In this document: one piece after another, positions 52,692-61,447 of the stretch
Layout of the letters: the number at the start of each line of letters is the position of its first letter
Numbering within the stretch: position 1 is the first letter of the stretch
Assembly (NCBI RefSeq): GCF_000325705.1
Contig: NC_019904.1
Span: forward strand, 4,156,001-4,220,000
Source of the DNA: Echinicola vietnamensis DSM 17526
GTDB taxonomy: Bacteria > Bacteroidota > Bacteroidia > Cytophagales > Cyclobacteriaceae
DNA: 64,000 bases
Direction: 5' to 3'
Notes under the pieces: generated by a model
Told to the model about the DNA's origin: nothing
The model's database searches: none
Seen by the model: only the letters and a program-made list of their open reading frames with translations
Position numbers and translations under genes: made by a program

Positions 52692-53008
52692 AAATATATT
52701 TGATTACATCTAAAAATAAGTGTAATTTATTGATTAATAATTATTTAAAACCTTATCCACATAGGCTTGTTTTACGCGTTAGGGCATCTGTACAGGGTTT
52801 CCAAAAAGACGGCTTCAGTTTACACATTCCAAAAATGTGGATAAGTTTTCGGGTTATTCGCTCCATATCCTTACCACAGGACAAAGGCTATAATGCTGAT
52901 TAGAAATAAAAATAGGAGAAATGGCCATCGATGTTTTGAATAATCAAGGCGCACCTGTTGGGTTGATGGGAGGGTATTCGTAAGAAAAGTTTAGGGGTAT
53001 GGTTGGCT

Positions 53009-54127
53009 TCAAGTACCCATGAGCTTTTCCACTATGTTTAGCAGTTTGGGTTGCTCGCTTTCCCACCTGATTTCAGGACCTACAGAATTCCTGAACAAAC
53101 CCCATGTCAAAAAGTCCCGAAGGGTTGTCAAGGAGTTTTCCGGCTGTGTAAAGTCGAGAGTAATGCCTGCGGGATAAGATGCTAACATGGCCTTCCATTG
53201 CGGGTTTTCGGTGGTGATCACAGGAATACCCTTGGCCAGCGCTTCGTATATTTTTGTGGGAAACTTATGCATAATACTCGGAAGTTGTCTATACGGCAGG
53301 AGCAGGATGTCAGTAGCTGCCAATGCCTCATAAATGGTGGATTGGGCCACGGGCCGGTCGTGTAGCTCCAATTTAATGCCTGGACAGTCTTTCCCTAATG
53401 CTTCAATCCTCTTCCTAAAATCAGCAATAGGAAAGTGCCCAATTAGGTGTAACCGGAAGCTTGGAAAATGCTTGTGGATAACTTTAAACCAATGGATCCC
53501 ATCTTCGATGCCATACACTTCGGTAAGGGTCCCTGTCATGGTCAACCTGAGACGGTCATTGGACAACGAAAAGGGAGTGGTGCTGTGGACTTCTCCGCTA
53601 TACTTGTTTTCTAAGATCGTGTAATTGGTGATATGGGGAAATTCCTGCGGATAGGACCTTTCAGCCATGAAATAATGATCGATGGACGGATGACAGCTAT
53701 TTTCCACAAACCGAACATAGGCTGCCGCTGTTTTACGAAAAAGTGACGGCATGGTCTGATTGTGGATAATGTTTTTGGCGTAGTTTTCCTGTAGATCATA
53801 GATGACCTTAAACCGCAGAAATGGCTTAAGGAGAATGGCCGGCACCAATAGTTCGTAAGTGGTTACGATCACCAATTGCGGACGAATGCGCAGGAGTTTA
53901 GAGAAAAAATTAAATGGAACAAGTACGCGAGCAGGGTGCAGTCGGCTTTTTCGATAGATTGAAGTAAATTCAATATTTTCTGAATTTGGCGGATTTTTTT
54001 CCAAAAATCCTATGATGTTAATGTGGTATTTATTTGTTTCACGAAGTGAAATTGCCAGCTTGTAAAAAGCCCTACTGTCAGTAAGAGGCTTGAGTACAGA
54101 AGCGATGACAATTTTGGTTTTTTTCAT
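53009..54127 (-). CDS. Glycosyltransferase family 4-like protein
   Basis: 372 residues, two-domain GT-B architecture. The N-terminal domain has KIVIASVLKPLTDSRAFYKL, IRPQLVIVTTYELLVPAILL and FKVIYDLQENYAKNII. The C-terminal domain has RLTMTGTLTEVYGIEDGIHW, FRLHLIGHFP and the donor-binding part LPSIMHKFPTKIYEALAKGI with PVITTENP. Donor and acceptor are unknown. It is a lone gene divergent from dapD by 46 bp and not part of a glycan cluster. Confidence 0.88.
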   Translation of the reverse strand: MKKTKIVIASVLKPLTDSRAFYKLAISLRETNKYHINIIGFLEKNPPNSENIEFTSIYRKSRLHPARVLVPFNFFSKLLRIRPQLVIVTTYELLVPAILLKPFLRFKVIYDLQENYAKNIIHNQTMPSLFRKTAAAYVRFVENSCHPSIDHYFMAERSYPQEFPHITNYTILENKYSGEVHSTTPFSLSNDRLRLTMTGTLTEVYGIEDGIHWFKVIHKHFPSFRLHLIGHFPIADFRKRIEALGKDCPGIKLELHDRPVAQSTIYEALAATDILLLPYRQLPSIMHKFPTKIYEALAKGIPVITTENPQWKAMLASYPAGITLDFTQPENSLTTLRDFLTWGLFRNSVGPEIRWESEQPKLLNIVEKLMGT

Positions 54128-54173
54128 GTAAAACTTTGATGTGCTTGGATGAGCACTAATCTAATACATATTT

Positions 54174-54989
54174 ATGGAATTAAAGACTATCATCGAAAAC
54201 GCCTGGGAAAACCGGGAATTGTTAAAGGAAAAGGATGTTGAAATCGCCGTCAAAACAGTCATTGAAGACTTGGATAAAGGCAATATCCGCGTGGCGGAGC
54301 CATTGGAAGATGGTGAATGGCAGGTAAATGATTGGGTAAAGAAAGCAGTTATCCTTTATTTCCCCATCCAAAAAATGCGAACCATTGAGGTAGGCCCATT
54401 TGAATTTCACGACAAAATGGGCCTAAAAACGGATTATGCCAAGCAAGGTGTGCGGGTAGTTCCCCATGCAGTGGCCCGTTATGGTGCATTTCTTGCAAAA
54501 GGAGTAGTGATGATGCCATCTTATGTAAACATCGGTGCGTATGTAGACAGTGGCACGATGGTTGATACATGGGCTACGGTAGGCTCTTGTGCCCAGATCG
54601 GCAAAGATGTACACCTAAGCGGTGGCGTAGGAATCGGTGGTGTGTTAGAACCAGTACAGGCGGCACCGGTGATCATTGAAGATGGAGCCTTTGTGGGATC
54701 CAGAGCCATTATTGTAGAAGGTGTTCGTGTAGGAAAAGAAGCGGTGATCGGTGCAGGTGTTACCTTGACGGCAAGTTCTAAAATCATCGATGTGACCGGT
54801 GATGAGCCAAAAGAATACAGAGGATATGTACCGCCGAGATCTGTGGTCATTCCTGGATCCATTACCAAGAAATTTGCTGCTGGAGAATATCAGGTGCCAT
54901 GTGCTTTGATCATTGGTCAGCGAAAAGCGTCTACCGACCGCAAAACCTCCCTGAACGAGGCCTTGCGAGATAATAACGTAGCGGTCTAG
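54174..54989 (+). CDS. dapD: 2,3,4,5-tetrahydropyridine-2,6-dicarboxylate N-succinyltransferase
   Basis: 271 residues, full length. A helical N-terminal part precedes the left-handed beta-helix of hexapeptide repeats (VVPHAVARYGAFLAKGVVMM, PSYVNIGAYVDSGTMVDTWA) and the signature SGGVGIGGVLEP with GAFVGSRAIIVEGVRVGKEA. It transfers succinyl from succinyl-CoA to tetrahydrodipicolinate in lysine and diaminopimelate synthesis. No other dap gene is adjacent. It is followed 87 bp later by a TPR lipoprotein gene on the same strand. Confidence 0.96.
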   Translation: MELKTIIENAWENRELLKEKDVEIAVKTVIEDLDKGNIRVAEPLEDGEWQVNDWVKKAVILYFPIQKMRTIEVGPFEFHDKMGLKTDYAKQGVRVVPHAVARYGAFLAKGVVMMPSYVNIGAYVDSGTMVDTWATVGSCAQIGKDVHLSGGVGIGGVLEPVQAAPVIIEDGAFVGSRAIIVEGVRVGKEAVIGAGVTLTASSKIIDVTGDEPKEYRGYVPPRSVVIPGSITKKFAAGEYQVPCALIIGQRKASTDRKTSLNEALRDNNVAV

Positions 54990-55076
54990 ACCATTTCCAG
55001 GATCCATATGATCGAGTATGTAAATCGAGCGTTCTGCAGTTATCATGATGGAGACTAGAAATATAAAAAAGTAAAT

Positions 55077-55676
55077 ATGATTAAGCATTCAATTTTGGGG
55101 CTGTGCTTGTGTGCAGCCCTTTTTTCGGGGTGTAGCGAAAAAGGAGATTCCAAAGGGGATACGTTGTTCAAGCAAGGCCAATATCAGGAGGCCATTGAAG
55201 TGTATTCCGATCGCTTGAAGACCAAGCCAAAGGACGTGGAAGCCTTATACAGCCGCGGCAGGGCATATGAGGAAGTCGGTGACCTGGCTAAAGCCAAAAA
55301 GGATTTTGAAGCAGGTTTTAAGCAGGATGATAAAAACTTAAAACTCCTGCTGGCATTGTCCAACCTTTACCAGAAGGAAGGAAATCATGAGCGCTCCCTG
55401 CTGTATGCAGAGTATGCCACTGCAGTGCCCGGAGCACCGGCCATGGCTTATTTTATGAAGGCACGGGCCTTGCATCAATTGGGCAATACCGAAGAAGCGA
55501 TGAAGGAGTATACCGCAGCCATCGATCAGGACAAAGAATTCGGGCAAGCCTATTATTACCGTGGAGTACTCAAGTATGCCACCAAAAAACAACGCAGTGC
55601 GTGTACCGATTTCAAGAAATCGGCCAGCTTAGGATATGCTGCCGCTGAAGCCGCCGTAGAAAAGTACTGTCAATAA
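55077..55676 (+). CDS. TPR-repeat lipoprotein
   Basis: 199 residues. Signal peptide with lipobox ALFSGC (Cys19). About five tetratricopeptide repeats follow, such as GDTLFKQGQYQEAIEVYSDR, VEALYSRGRAYEEVGDLAKA, KKDFEAGFKQDDKNLKLLLA and AYYYRGVLKYATKKQRSACT. It presumably scaffolds protein contacts at the inner face of the outer membrane. A partner cannot be inferred. It may be transcribed with dapD. Confidence 0.85.
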   Translation: MIKHSILGLCLCAALFSGCSEKGDSKGDTLFKQGQYQEAIEVYSDRLKTKPKDVEALYSRGRAYEEVGDLAKAKKDFEAGFKQDDKNLKLLLALSNLYQKEGNHERSLLYAEYATAVPGAPAMAYFMKARALHQLGNTEEAMKEYTAAIDQDKEFGQAYYYRGVLKYATKKQRSACTDFKKSASLGYAAAEAAVEKYCQ

Positions 55677-55853
55677 TAGCGAACGTACGAAATAGGCCAA
55701 TCATCGAAATAGGCTGTCTCATAAGCCTTCGTCATGCAATGGTAGCACATCGAGATCAATGTGCTCCAATCGTGATGACGGATGATTAAATGATGGGATG
55801 GCCTCTTTTTTGGATCCAAACCAAAAAGGTGACGGCAAGCTGCCACTTTGATG

Positions 55854-57098
55854 TTAATCACTAGCGGGCTCAAGGTCAATACCGATTTCATGCCTTTCGG
55901 CCCAGAGGAGCCCATCCGGAAGACCAACGGAACTGAACTCCAATTGGATAACGGGGCCGCGGTTTTGCTGTGGTGCTGTGGGTTCAGTGTGCACCACTAA
56001 GGGCTTCATAAGGTGGATTCCACCGGCCGCTACTTCAGCTACCACTGGCGTCCTGTTGATAGGGATCAATGTGAGCTCATGCTCCTTCCACTTTCGTTTA
56101 TGCGATCCGGGTATTACCTGCAAGGCACCATTTTCTTCAAAGGTTTCTTCCAGGTGAATCCTTACGATCAGGGCGTTTTGCAGTATTCGTTCCGGTGGGG
56201 TGACTTTAAAATGGCCGTTGGAATGCTCCCAAGCCTCAAATCCTGTAGCATTGACCTGATTTTTTACATTAATGGTCGTGTCCTGATGCCAAGCATCCAC
56301 TGCAGCTTTTCCAGTGTCCATGACATGCAGGAAGGCCGATTTGGTCAAAAATAAGTCGATATCGATGGTATTGAGAATGGCCACGAGATGCTTATTGAAA
56401 ATCAAGGGCTGTAAAGCAGGGATTTTTTCTAAAAGAGCATGCAGAAGGGTAGTGTCGGTATACGCTTGTTCTGTTAGGTAATTGTGGACAAGTGCTTTTA
56501 TCTTCTGCAGCGATTTTGGGGAATAGATGCAGGGAAAAATATACGAACCTCTTTTGTACAATTTCAAATCCAATGCCTTCAATCGCTGCTGGTCTATACT
56601 AGGGGCAGTCGACTCGTCTGGCTGGGCTATCGGGGAAATTTCGGCTGGGTGATTTTCGGCTTCTGTTGACTCTGGAGAGGACTTTTGACCATTATTCAGG
56701 GCATCAATTGCTTCTTCCAGTTGCTGGACAATTCCATTTACCTGTTTAAAATAAGTAAAATCCTTAAATTGATTCAATACCTCTAAAACCTCGGTCAGCT
56801 TACCTGAATCCTGGTCAGTAACTGGCATGTTTATAATGGAATAATCCGGATCTTCATAGCTATAGTACTTCTTCTCGGCCACCACGATAGGGGCATTGTA
56901 CCCGGAAACATCATCCCGCATATGCTGAATATCCATCTGCACGGTTCTTTTACTGACCCCTTTATCCACACCTTCATATCGGTACAATTCCTCCGAACAA
57001 GCGTCAATAAGGTCCTTCAGCGTCCAGCGACGATCCCGATTCCTAAGACAGCTATCGATGGTTTTATAACGGATCAATGCGTGTGTGTTAGTAGCCAT
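55854..57098 (-). CDS. WYL-type HTH N-terminus fused to a PhyH-like Fe(II) dioxygenase
   Basis: 414 residues. Residues 1-85 closely follow the winged-HTH part of Bacteroidota WYL regulators (ALIRYKTIDSCLRNRDRRWT, EGVDKGVSKRTVQMDIQHMR, APIVVAEKKYYSYEDPDYSI). Residues 90-130 form the usual helical segment (LTEVLEVLNQFKDFTYFKQV). After an acidic/Pro linker (about 132-165), where the WYL domain would begin, lies instead a phytanoyl-CoA-dioxygenase-like domain with the metal triad His271-x-Asp273 (WHQDTT) and His370 (VVHTE), and GALQVIPGSHKRKWKEHE. The fused enzyme could sense 2-oxoglutarate or oxygen and adjust DNA binding; that is inference. An inverted repeat is upstream. Confidence 0.8.
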   Translation of the reverse strand: MATNTHALIRYKTIDSCLRNRDRRWTLKDLIDACSEELYRYEGVDKGVSKRTVQMDIQHMRDDVSGYNAPIVVAEKKYYSYEDPDYSIINMPVTDQDSGKLTEVLEVLNQFKDFTYFKQVNGIVQQLEEAIDALNNGQKSSPESTEAENHPAEISPIAQPDESTAPSIDQQRLKALDLKLYKRGSYIFPCIYSPKSLQKIKALVHNYLTEQAYTDTTLLHALLEKIPALQPLIFNKHLVAILNTIDIDLFLTKSAFLHVMDTGKAAVDAWHQDTTINVKNQVNATGFEAWEHSNGHFKVTPPERILQNALIVRIHLEETFEENGALQVIPGSHKRKWKEHELTLIPINRTPVVAEVAAGGIHLMKPLVVHTEPTAPQQNRGPVIQLEFSSVGLPDGLLWAERHEIGIDLEPASD

Positions 57099-57410
57099 AT
57101 TATGGTGTTTTTTATAAAAAAAAGAATATTTATGTGTTAACGCAAGGTTTTTACGTTAATAAAAATGTCATTCATAATATTTATAATGGAATTAAAAAAA
57201 ACATCATCGTTCATAACTAGCTCCAAGCTTTTATCTTAAACACCTTGACAGGAGATAGTTACCAGAAGGATTCGTAGGATGTCGCATCGAACTCAGGAGA
57301 TTACTTAAGTGAAATTACTTTTATAACGAAAGAATTGATGTGGATAATGTTTGCGCTGTTCCTTGGCTTGCGTAACTTTCCGGTATAATTCACACGCATT
57401 AATACTTGAT
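57099..57410. other. Divergent region between the HTH-dioxygenase gene and the small protein gene
   Basis: 312 bp. It holds an inverted repeat at 57137-57159 and a perfect DnaA box at 57339-57347; another lies just inside the next gene at 57428-57436. Confidence 0.45.
57137..57159. promoter_or_regulatory. Inverted repeat TTAACG-N11-CGTTAA (candidate operator)
   Basis: TTAACG (57137-57142) and CGTTAA (57154-57159) lie 39 to 61 bp upstream of the HTH-dioxygenase start codon. The half-site spacing of 17 bp between equivalent bases suits a dimeric HTH protein, possibly the product of the adjacent gene. Confidence 0.5.
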
Positions 57411-57668
57411 ATGTTTGACAGTTCCGATTATCCACAGGCATTGGATGAAGCACTTTTTGAATCTTGGCTTGAAGAAGGCCGAGCCATGAAAATCCCTTAT
57501 CAATACATGGTAATCATTTGGAACGTTATGGAGGAGGTTTATCAACCGGCTTACGTACAAGACCGTGATGCATTGAGCGAGTTTGAACGTTACCCAACCA
57601 ATACCGGCCAAGAAGGCCTAGTGGCCGTGTTTAACTTGTACTCGGAGTCTAGGGTGACATTGCCTTAA
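57411..57668 (+). CDS. Small acidic hypothetical protein
   Basis: 85 residues from the ATG at 57411 (in-frame sequence extends upstream to 57351 but reads poorly). No family recognised. The protein is acidic and helical (YPQALDEALFESWLEEGRAM, IPYQYMVIIWNVMEEVYQPA, YVQDRDALSEFERY) and ends LVAVFNLYSESRVTL. Composition and codon pattern look like real coding sequence. It stands alone. Confidence 0.55.
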   Translation: MFDSSDYPQALDEALFESWLEEGRAMKIPYQYMVIIWNVMEEVYQPAYVQDRDALSEFERYPTNTGQEGLVAVFNLYSESRVTLP

Positions 57669-57905
57669 TCCAGCGCAGAGACGCGTAATATTTTTTATGT
57701 TAAATAGACTATTGCTAATTGTTATATAATGGCATGCGTTATGTGAATATAGCTTTGGGTCGAGGGCGGGATTAATAGTTTAGAGTTGGCCTTTTTTGTC
57801 CTTAAAAGCAGAATTGTTATTCTCCACCTAAGCGGGCTGGCCTGACAGAATAGCAGGCCATGCGTTGGCCTAGAGCGTGGAAGCTATATTCTGTCTAGAT
57901 TTTTG

Positions 57906-57932
57906 CATACTTTTTATCAATGAAAAAGTATG
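57906..57932. repeat. Dispersed hairpin, copy 2 (partner at 1868-1896)
   Basis: CATACTTTTT/AAAAAGTATG with an ATCAATG loop, preceded by CTAGATTTTTG. It differs from copy 1 by a paired change (C:G to A:T) in the stem and by lack of the pair next to the loop. Confidence 0.6.
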
Positions 57933-58179
57933 AGCCCAGCGGCTTGAGCGAAACAGCGAACACAGATAAAAAAGGACTTACCAGTGAGCTACACTGCCAG
58001 TAGCAAGGAGATTGCCATGTCACCAATCAGCCTGGCTGAAAGCTTCCTCGCAATGACGTGCTACTTGATGGCTTGTAATGTGAGCCTAGCAAAGCATGGG
58101 CCTGCAAGTGTATCACAAGCAAAATCCTAATCGCTGAGAATGGCGTATTGGATTGGGCATCAGGCCAGTTACTTTAACA

Positions 58180-58225
58180 TAAGATCAGTACCGTTATCGA
58201 ACTGAAGTTGCGATAACTGATCTTA
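58180..58225. repeat. Bulged inverted repeat
   Basis: TAAGATCAGT and TATCG (58180-58189 and 58195-58199) pair with CGATA and ACTGATCTTA (58211-58225). That gives a 15-bp stem with a bulge on one side and an 11-nt loop. Role unknown. Confidence 0.5.
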
Positions 58226-58581
58226 TATTAACCATGCCTGGCGGCCTGGCCGTAAAATGCTAGTTATGTTATATAATTTACATTATGTTAAATAAAGAAA
58301 AGACCCTTCCACATATCGGTCATTTGATCCTGCTGAAACCCTCACCTCTGTCGGGAGCTTTTGGTGCATTTAAACTTCCATAAAATTCATTAGAGCTTTA
58401 CCCTTTTGTAAAAACTAGGCTTACCATACGGGATCCTTTGGGCAGCTACATCATTCGATGGTTTACAATTTTATCCAATAACCCTAAAAGCTCCAGAAGA
58501 TTTCTTATTATTGAATAATAGTATCTTTAGCCAATCCGCTGCCCGACATGTGCATTGGCCAACATCATCACTGCTTACTTT

Positions 58582-60039
58582 ATGAACAATTTGCTGTGGA
58601 AACGTTCCGGATTAGTGCTGGGTCCGGTAGCTTTTTTATTGATAGTCCTTTTTTTTAACCCTGATGGGTTGACGTATGAGGCACAAGCGGTACTGGCCTT
58701 GGCCGTCTGGATGGCCATTTGGTGGATATTGGAGGCCATTCCAATTGCTGCGACTGCCTTATTGCCTTTGGTGATCCTGCCCCTTACAGGTGCCTTGTCC
58801 ATGGATGAAAGTGCAGCACCGTATGCTGACCCTAAAGTGCTGCTGTATATGGGAGGTTTTATGATCGCAGTGACGATCGAAAAATGGAACCTGCACAAAC
58901 GCATTGCGTTGTCTATCATCAGCCTGATAGGTACCGATATGCGGTTTATTGTGCTGGGATTTATGCTCGCTACCGCGCTCCTATCCATGTGGATATCCAA
59001 TACCGCTACCAGTTTGATGATGCTGCCCATTGCCGTTGCGGTGATTCACCAGCTTGCAGACGGATCTGATGAAATCTCCGCTACCAGGATTGGTCAAGCG
59101 TTGATGCTTGGAATCGCCTATAGTGCCTCCATCGGTGGATTGGCCACGATCATTGGCACTCCTACCAATATCGTTTTGGTGGGAATCGTTAAAGAACTCT
59201 ATGGCATTGAAATTGGATTTGCCGAATGGATGTTAGTGGGCCTGCCCATATCCTTGGGACTTTTGGGCATTTGTTGGTGGTACCTGGTAAGTGTGGCCTA
59301 TCCCTTTCCAAAGAACATGTCGCTGGCAGGTGGCAAAGTGGAAATTCAGCGGCAGCTGGCAGCTATTGGCCCGATTTCGAAACCTGAAATTCGCGTATTG
59401 TTGGTATTTCTATTGGTAAGTTTTTCTTGGATCACCCGGGTATTTTTGCAGGACCTCCTCCCCTTTTTAAATGACACCATTATTGCTTTGGTAGGTGTTT
59501 TACTATTGTTTATGTTGCCTTCTTCCCGTGGTAAAAAACGTTTACTGGACTGGAAGACTGCTGAGGACATCCCTTGGGGAATCCTTTTGTTATTTGGAGG
59601 TGGACTGGCATTAGCTGCAGGTTTTAAGGAAACAGGTCTAGCCGCTTGGTTGGGCAGCCATTTTGAGGCTTTACAAGGTGTTCACTTTCTGTTGTTTATT
59701 CTGATTATTGTCGCCTCGGTAAACTTTCTTACAGAAATCACCTCCAATGTAGCCACAGCCTCCATGTTACTTCCCATTTTAGGAGCCGTGGCGTTGGCCC
59801 TAGGCGTTCATCCTTACGGGCTGATGGTCGCAGCCACCATGGCCGCGAGCTGTGCCTTCATGCTCCCTGTGGCGACCCCTCCAAATGCTGTGGTCTTTGG
59901 ATCTGGGTACTTGACCATTCCTGCCATGGCCAAAGCGGGACTATGGATGAATATTCTTTCTATCTTTTTCATTACTTTATTTGTTTACTACATCATGCCG
60001 TTTCTGTGGGGAATTGACCTGAAGGTGTATCCTTTCTAG
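58582..60039 (+). CDS. DASS/SLC13-family sodium:dicarboxylate or sulfate symporter
   Basis: 485 residues from the ATG at 58582 (a TTG at 58555 is in frame). About twelve transmembrane helices. The two family SNT signatures are SMWISNTATSLMMLPIAVAV and LTEITSNVATASMLLPIL, and the start is LGPVAFLLIVLFFNPDGLTY. DASS proteins import dicarboxylates, citrate or sulfate with Na+; which of these cannot be read from the sequence. It stands alone. Confidence 0.92.
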   Translation: MNNLLWKRSGLVLGPVAFLLIVLFFNPDGLTYEAQAVLALAVWMAIWWILEAIPIAATALLPLVILPLTGALSMDESAAPYADPKVLLYMGGFMIAVTIEKWNLHKRIALSIISLIGTDMRFIVLGFMLATALLSMWISNTATSLMMLPIAVAVIHQLADGSDEISATRIGQALMLGIAYSASIGGLATIIGTPTNIVLVGIVKELYGIEIGFAEWMLVGLPISLGLLGICWWYLVSVAYPFPKNMSLAGGKVEIQRQLAAIGPISKPEIRVLLVFLLVSFSWITRVFLQDLLPFLNDTIIALVGVLLLFMLPSSRGKKRLLDWKTAEDIPWGILLLFGGGLALAAGFKETGLAAWLGSHFEALQGVHFLLFILIIVASVNFLTEITSNVATASMLLPILGAVALALGVHPYGLMVAATMAASCAFMLPVATPPNAVVFGSGYLTIPAMAKAGLWMNILSIFFITLFVYYIMPFLWGIDLKVYPF

Positions 60040-60253
60040 GGTTAAGTTTTACTATAAGGTAAGATTTTTAAAGTACTGTATTTCAATTGTTTAAATTTAT
60101 TGTATTGTAATTGTATCAGAGGCTCAATTTTAGTTGTACCGGGGCACAGCCCTCGGTACCACCATTCTCGTTAATATCTTGCGACTGGCTTTCTCAAGAC
60201 TCCTTTCTCTCCACTTGCTCCTAGCTCCAATCTTTATTTTATTTACCCCTTTT

Positions 60254-61438
60254 CTAAAACTTCACTTGGGCCTGAATCCTTATCAAGTTACCTGTCTGGT
60301 GGTTATGTGATAGTTCATGGTCTTCATACTGTCGATCCGCCATCGTGTACACCGTTACCAATTCAAAATGCTCAAAAGGGTGGTATTCGATGCCCATTTC
60401 TGTCTCATTAACGACATAACTTCTGGCATCCAATTCGTGTTTTTTGCCCCCATCATAATGCTGAAAACGTACAAATGGGATCAATTGCTGTCTTCCAACT
60501 GCCATAAAATAAGACGCTGTGATGTAGCCGCCATGGAGTTTTTTTACTTTTATGGTTTGGGAGGAACGGTCATATTCGGGGCCTCTTCCCAGGTTGTACT
60601 CTGCTTGGATACCAAATGGCCTTGGATAAAGTACAAAAGAAGCTCCTATTCGCTGATCGATGTATTCATGATTGGTTTTGGTAATTACGCCATCACTTAC
60701 CTCAGGAATGACATACTTGCCCGAATACGCTTGGATGCCTGGTTCTATGATTTGCCCTGAGCCCAGTTGGATAGGATAAGAAAACCGAGATACCACATGG
60801 AAAGAATTGTTCTCATCCGGATAGTTGGCCGTTTGCCCATTATAGATGCCAAAAGCCAAAACGCCAAAATCACCTGAATGCTTATAAGGCTTTAGGGCTT
60901 TCATGAGTTGTCTGATCTCCTTTGGCGCCCAATAAAAATATATCCCCAAGTCCCGTTCATCCTTAACGCCACTGTTCAAGGCATCATTTCTGTCCAATGG
61001 GAGCCGATCACTGCTAGATTGCATGTTTTCATAACCAAAAGGCACTTTGCTTTGCCCAATGCGCAGTCGGTATTCATTTTCCGGATCCAATCCGATATCC
61101 ATGTACGCATCTTTAATGCGGGCTACATGGATGTTATCACCGACAGATTTTGAGAAATCCGGTTGGAAATATAAAAAAACACGAGGGCTGATTTGGCCAT
61201 AAATTTTGAACCGCATCCTTCGAATCGAAAGTCCCCCACCCTCAGCACCCCAATTTTCATCACATTGTTCGCAATTTAAATCAGAATTGCTCTCATAAAG
61301 CTTGTTGTACCGTACTTGGAGATAGCCACCAATGTGAATATTTTCATACCACTTTTGATGACCATCCTCAGTTTTCTGTGCCATTAGGGATGCGCTAAGC
61401 GTTAAGCACATTCCCAGCAGAAAAAGTAGTCGTTTCAT
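60254..61438 (-). CDS. Porin (phosphate-selective porin O/P family)
   Basis: 394 residues with a signal peptide (about 1-20, SLMAQ). Features of the Porin_O_P family: IHIGGYLQVRYNKLYE near the N-terminus, IRRMRFKIYGQISPRVFLYF, and YRLRIGQSKVPFGYENMQSS, followed by a barrel of alternating strands ending in Phe (NLIRIQAQVKF). It forms an outer-membrane channel; phosphate specificity is a family name, not shown. It starts 9 bp after the PepSY-like gene and is co-transcribed with it. Confidence 0.88.
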   Translation of the reverse strand: MKRLLFLLGMCLTLSASLMAQKTEDGHQKWYENIHIGGYLQVRYNKLYESNSDLNCEQCDENWGAEGGGLSIRRMRFKIYGQISPRVFLYFQPDFSKSVGDNIHVARIKDAYMDIGLDPENEYRLRIGQSKVPFGYENMQSSSDRLPLDRNDALNSGVKDERDLGIYFYWAPKEIRQLMKALKPYKHSGDFGVLAFGIYNGQTANYPDENNSFHVVSRFSYPIQLGSGQIIEPGIQAYSGKYVIPEVSDGVITKTNHEYIDQRIGASFVLYPRPFGIQAEYNLGRGPEYDRSSQTIKVKKLHGGYITASYFMAVGRQQLIPFVRFQHYDGGKKHELDARSYVVNETEMGIEYHPFEHFELVTVYTMADRQYEDHELSHNHQTGNLIRIQAQVKF

Positions 61439-61447
61439 ATGCGTTGC

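Larger units (their letters stand above)
52562..53008. other. Candidate chromosomal replication origin (oriC) region
   Basis: In this 447-bp gap three perfect DnaA boxes (TTATCCACA or complement) lie at 52643-52651, 52754-52762 and 52836-52844. Between and before them is a strongly AT-rich stretch (about 52600-52755) that could be the unwinding element. Five more perfect boxes follow at 53473, 53761, 56962, 57339 and 57428. dnaA itself is not in the window. The left end also carries the metal-operon promoter. Functional proof is lacking. Confidence 0.5.
57669..58581. other. Long intergenic region with repeats
   Basis: 913 bp without a credible gene. It contains the second copy of the dispersed hairpin (57906-57932) and a bulged inverted repeat at 58180-58225. 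Weak -7 match TATCTTTA at 58522-58529 could serve the transporter gene downstream. Confidence 0.45.

Noticed and set aside
52700..52903. 67-codon open frame in the candidate origin region
   Set aside because: It runs through two DnaA boxes and AT-rich DNA and has no protein-like features.
53009..54127. Capsule or O-antigen cluster
   Set aside because: Only one glycosyltransferase is present, with unrelated housekeeping neighbours.
60136..60159. 9-bp hairpin GTACCGGGG/CCTCGGTAC as terminator of the DASS gene
   Set aside because: It has a wobble pair, lies 97 bp from the stop and has no T tract, so the function is not supported.
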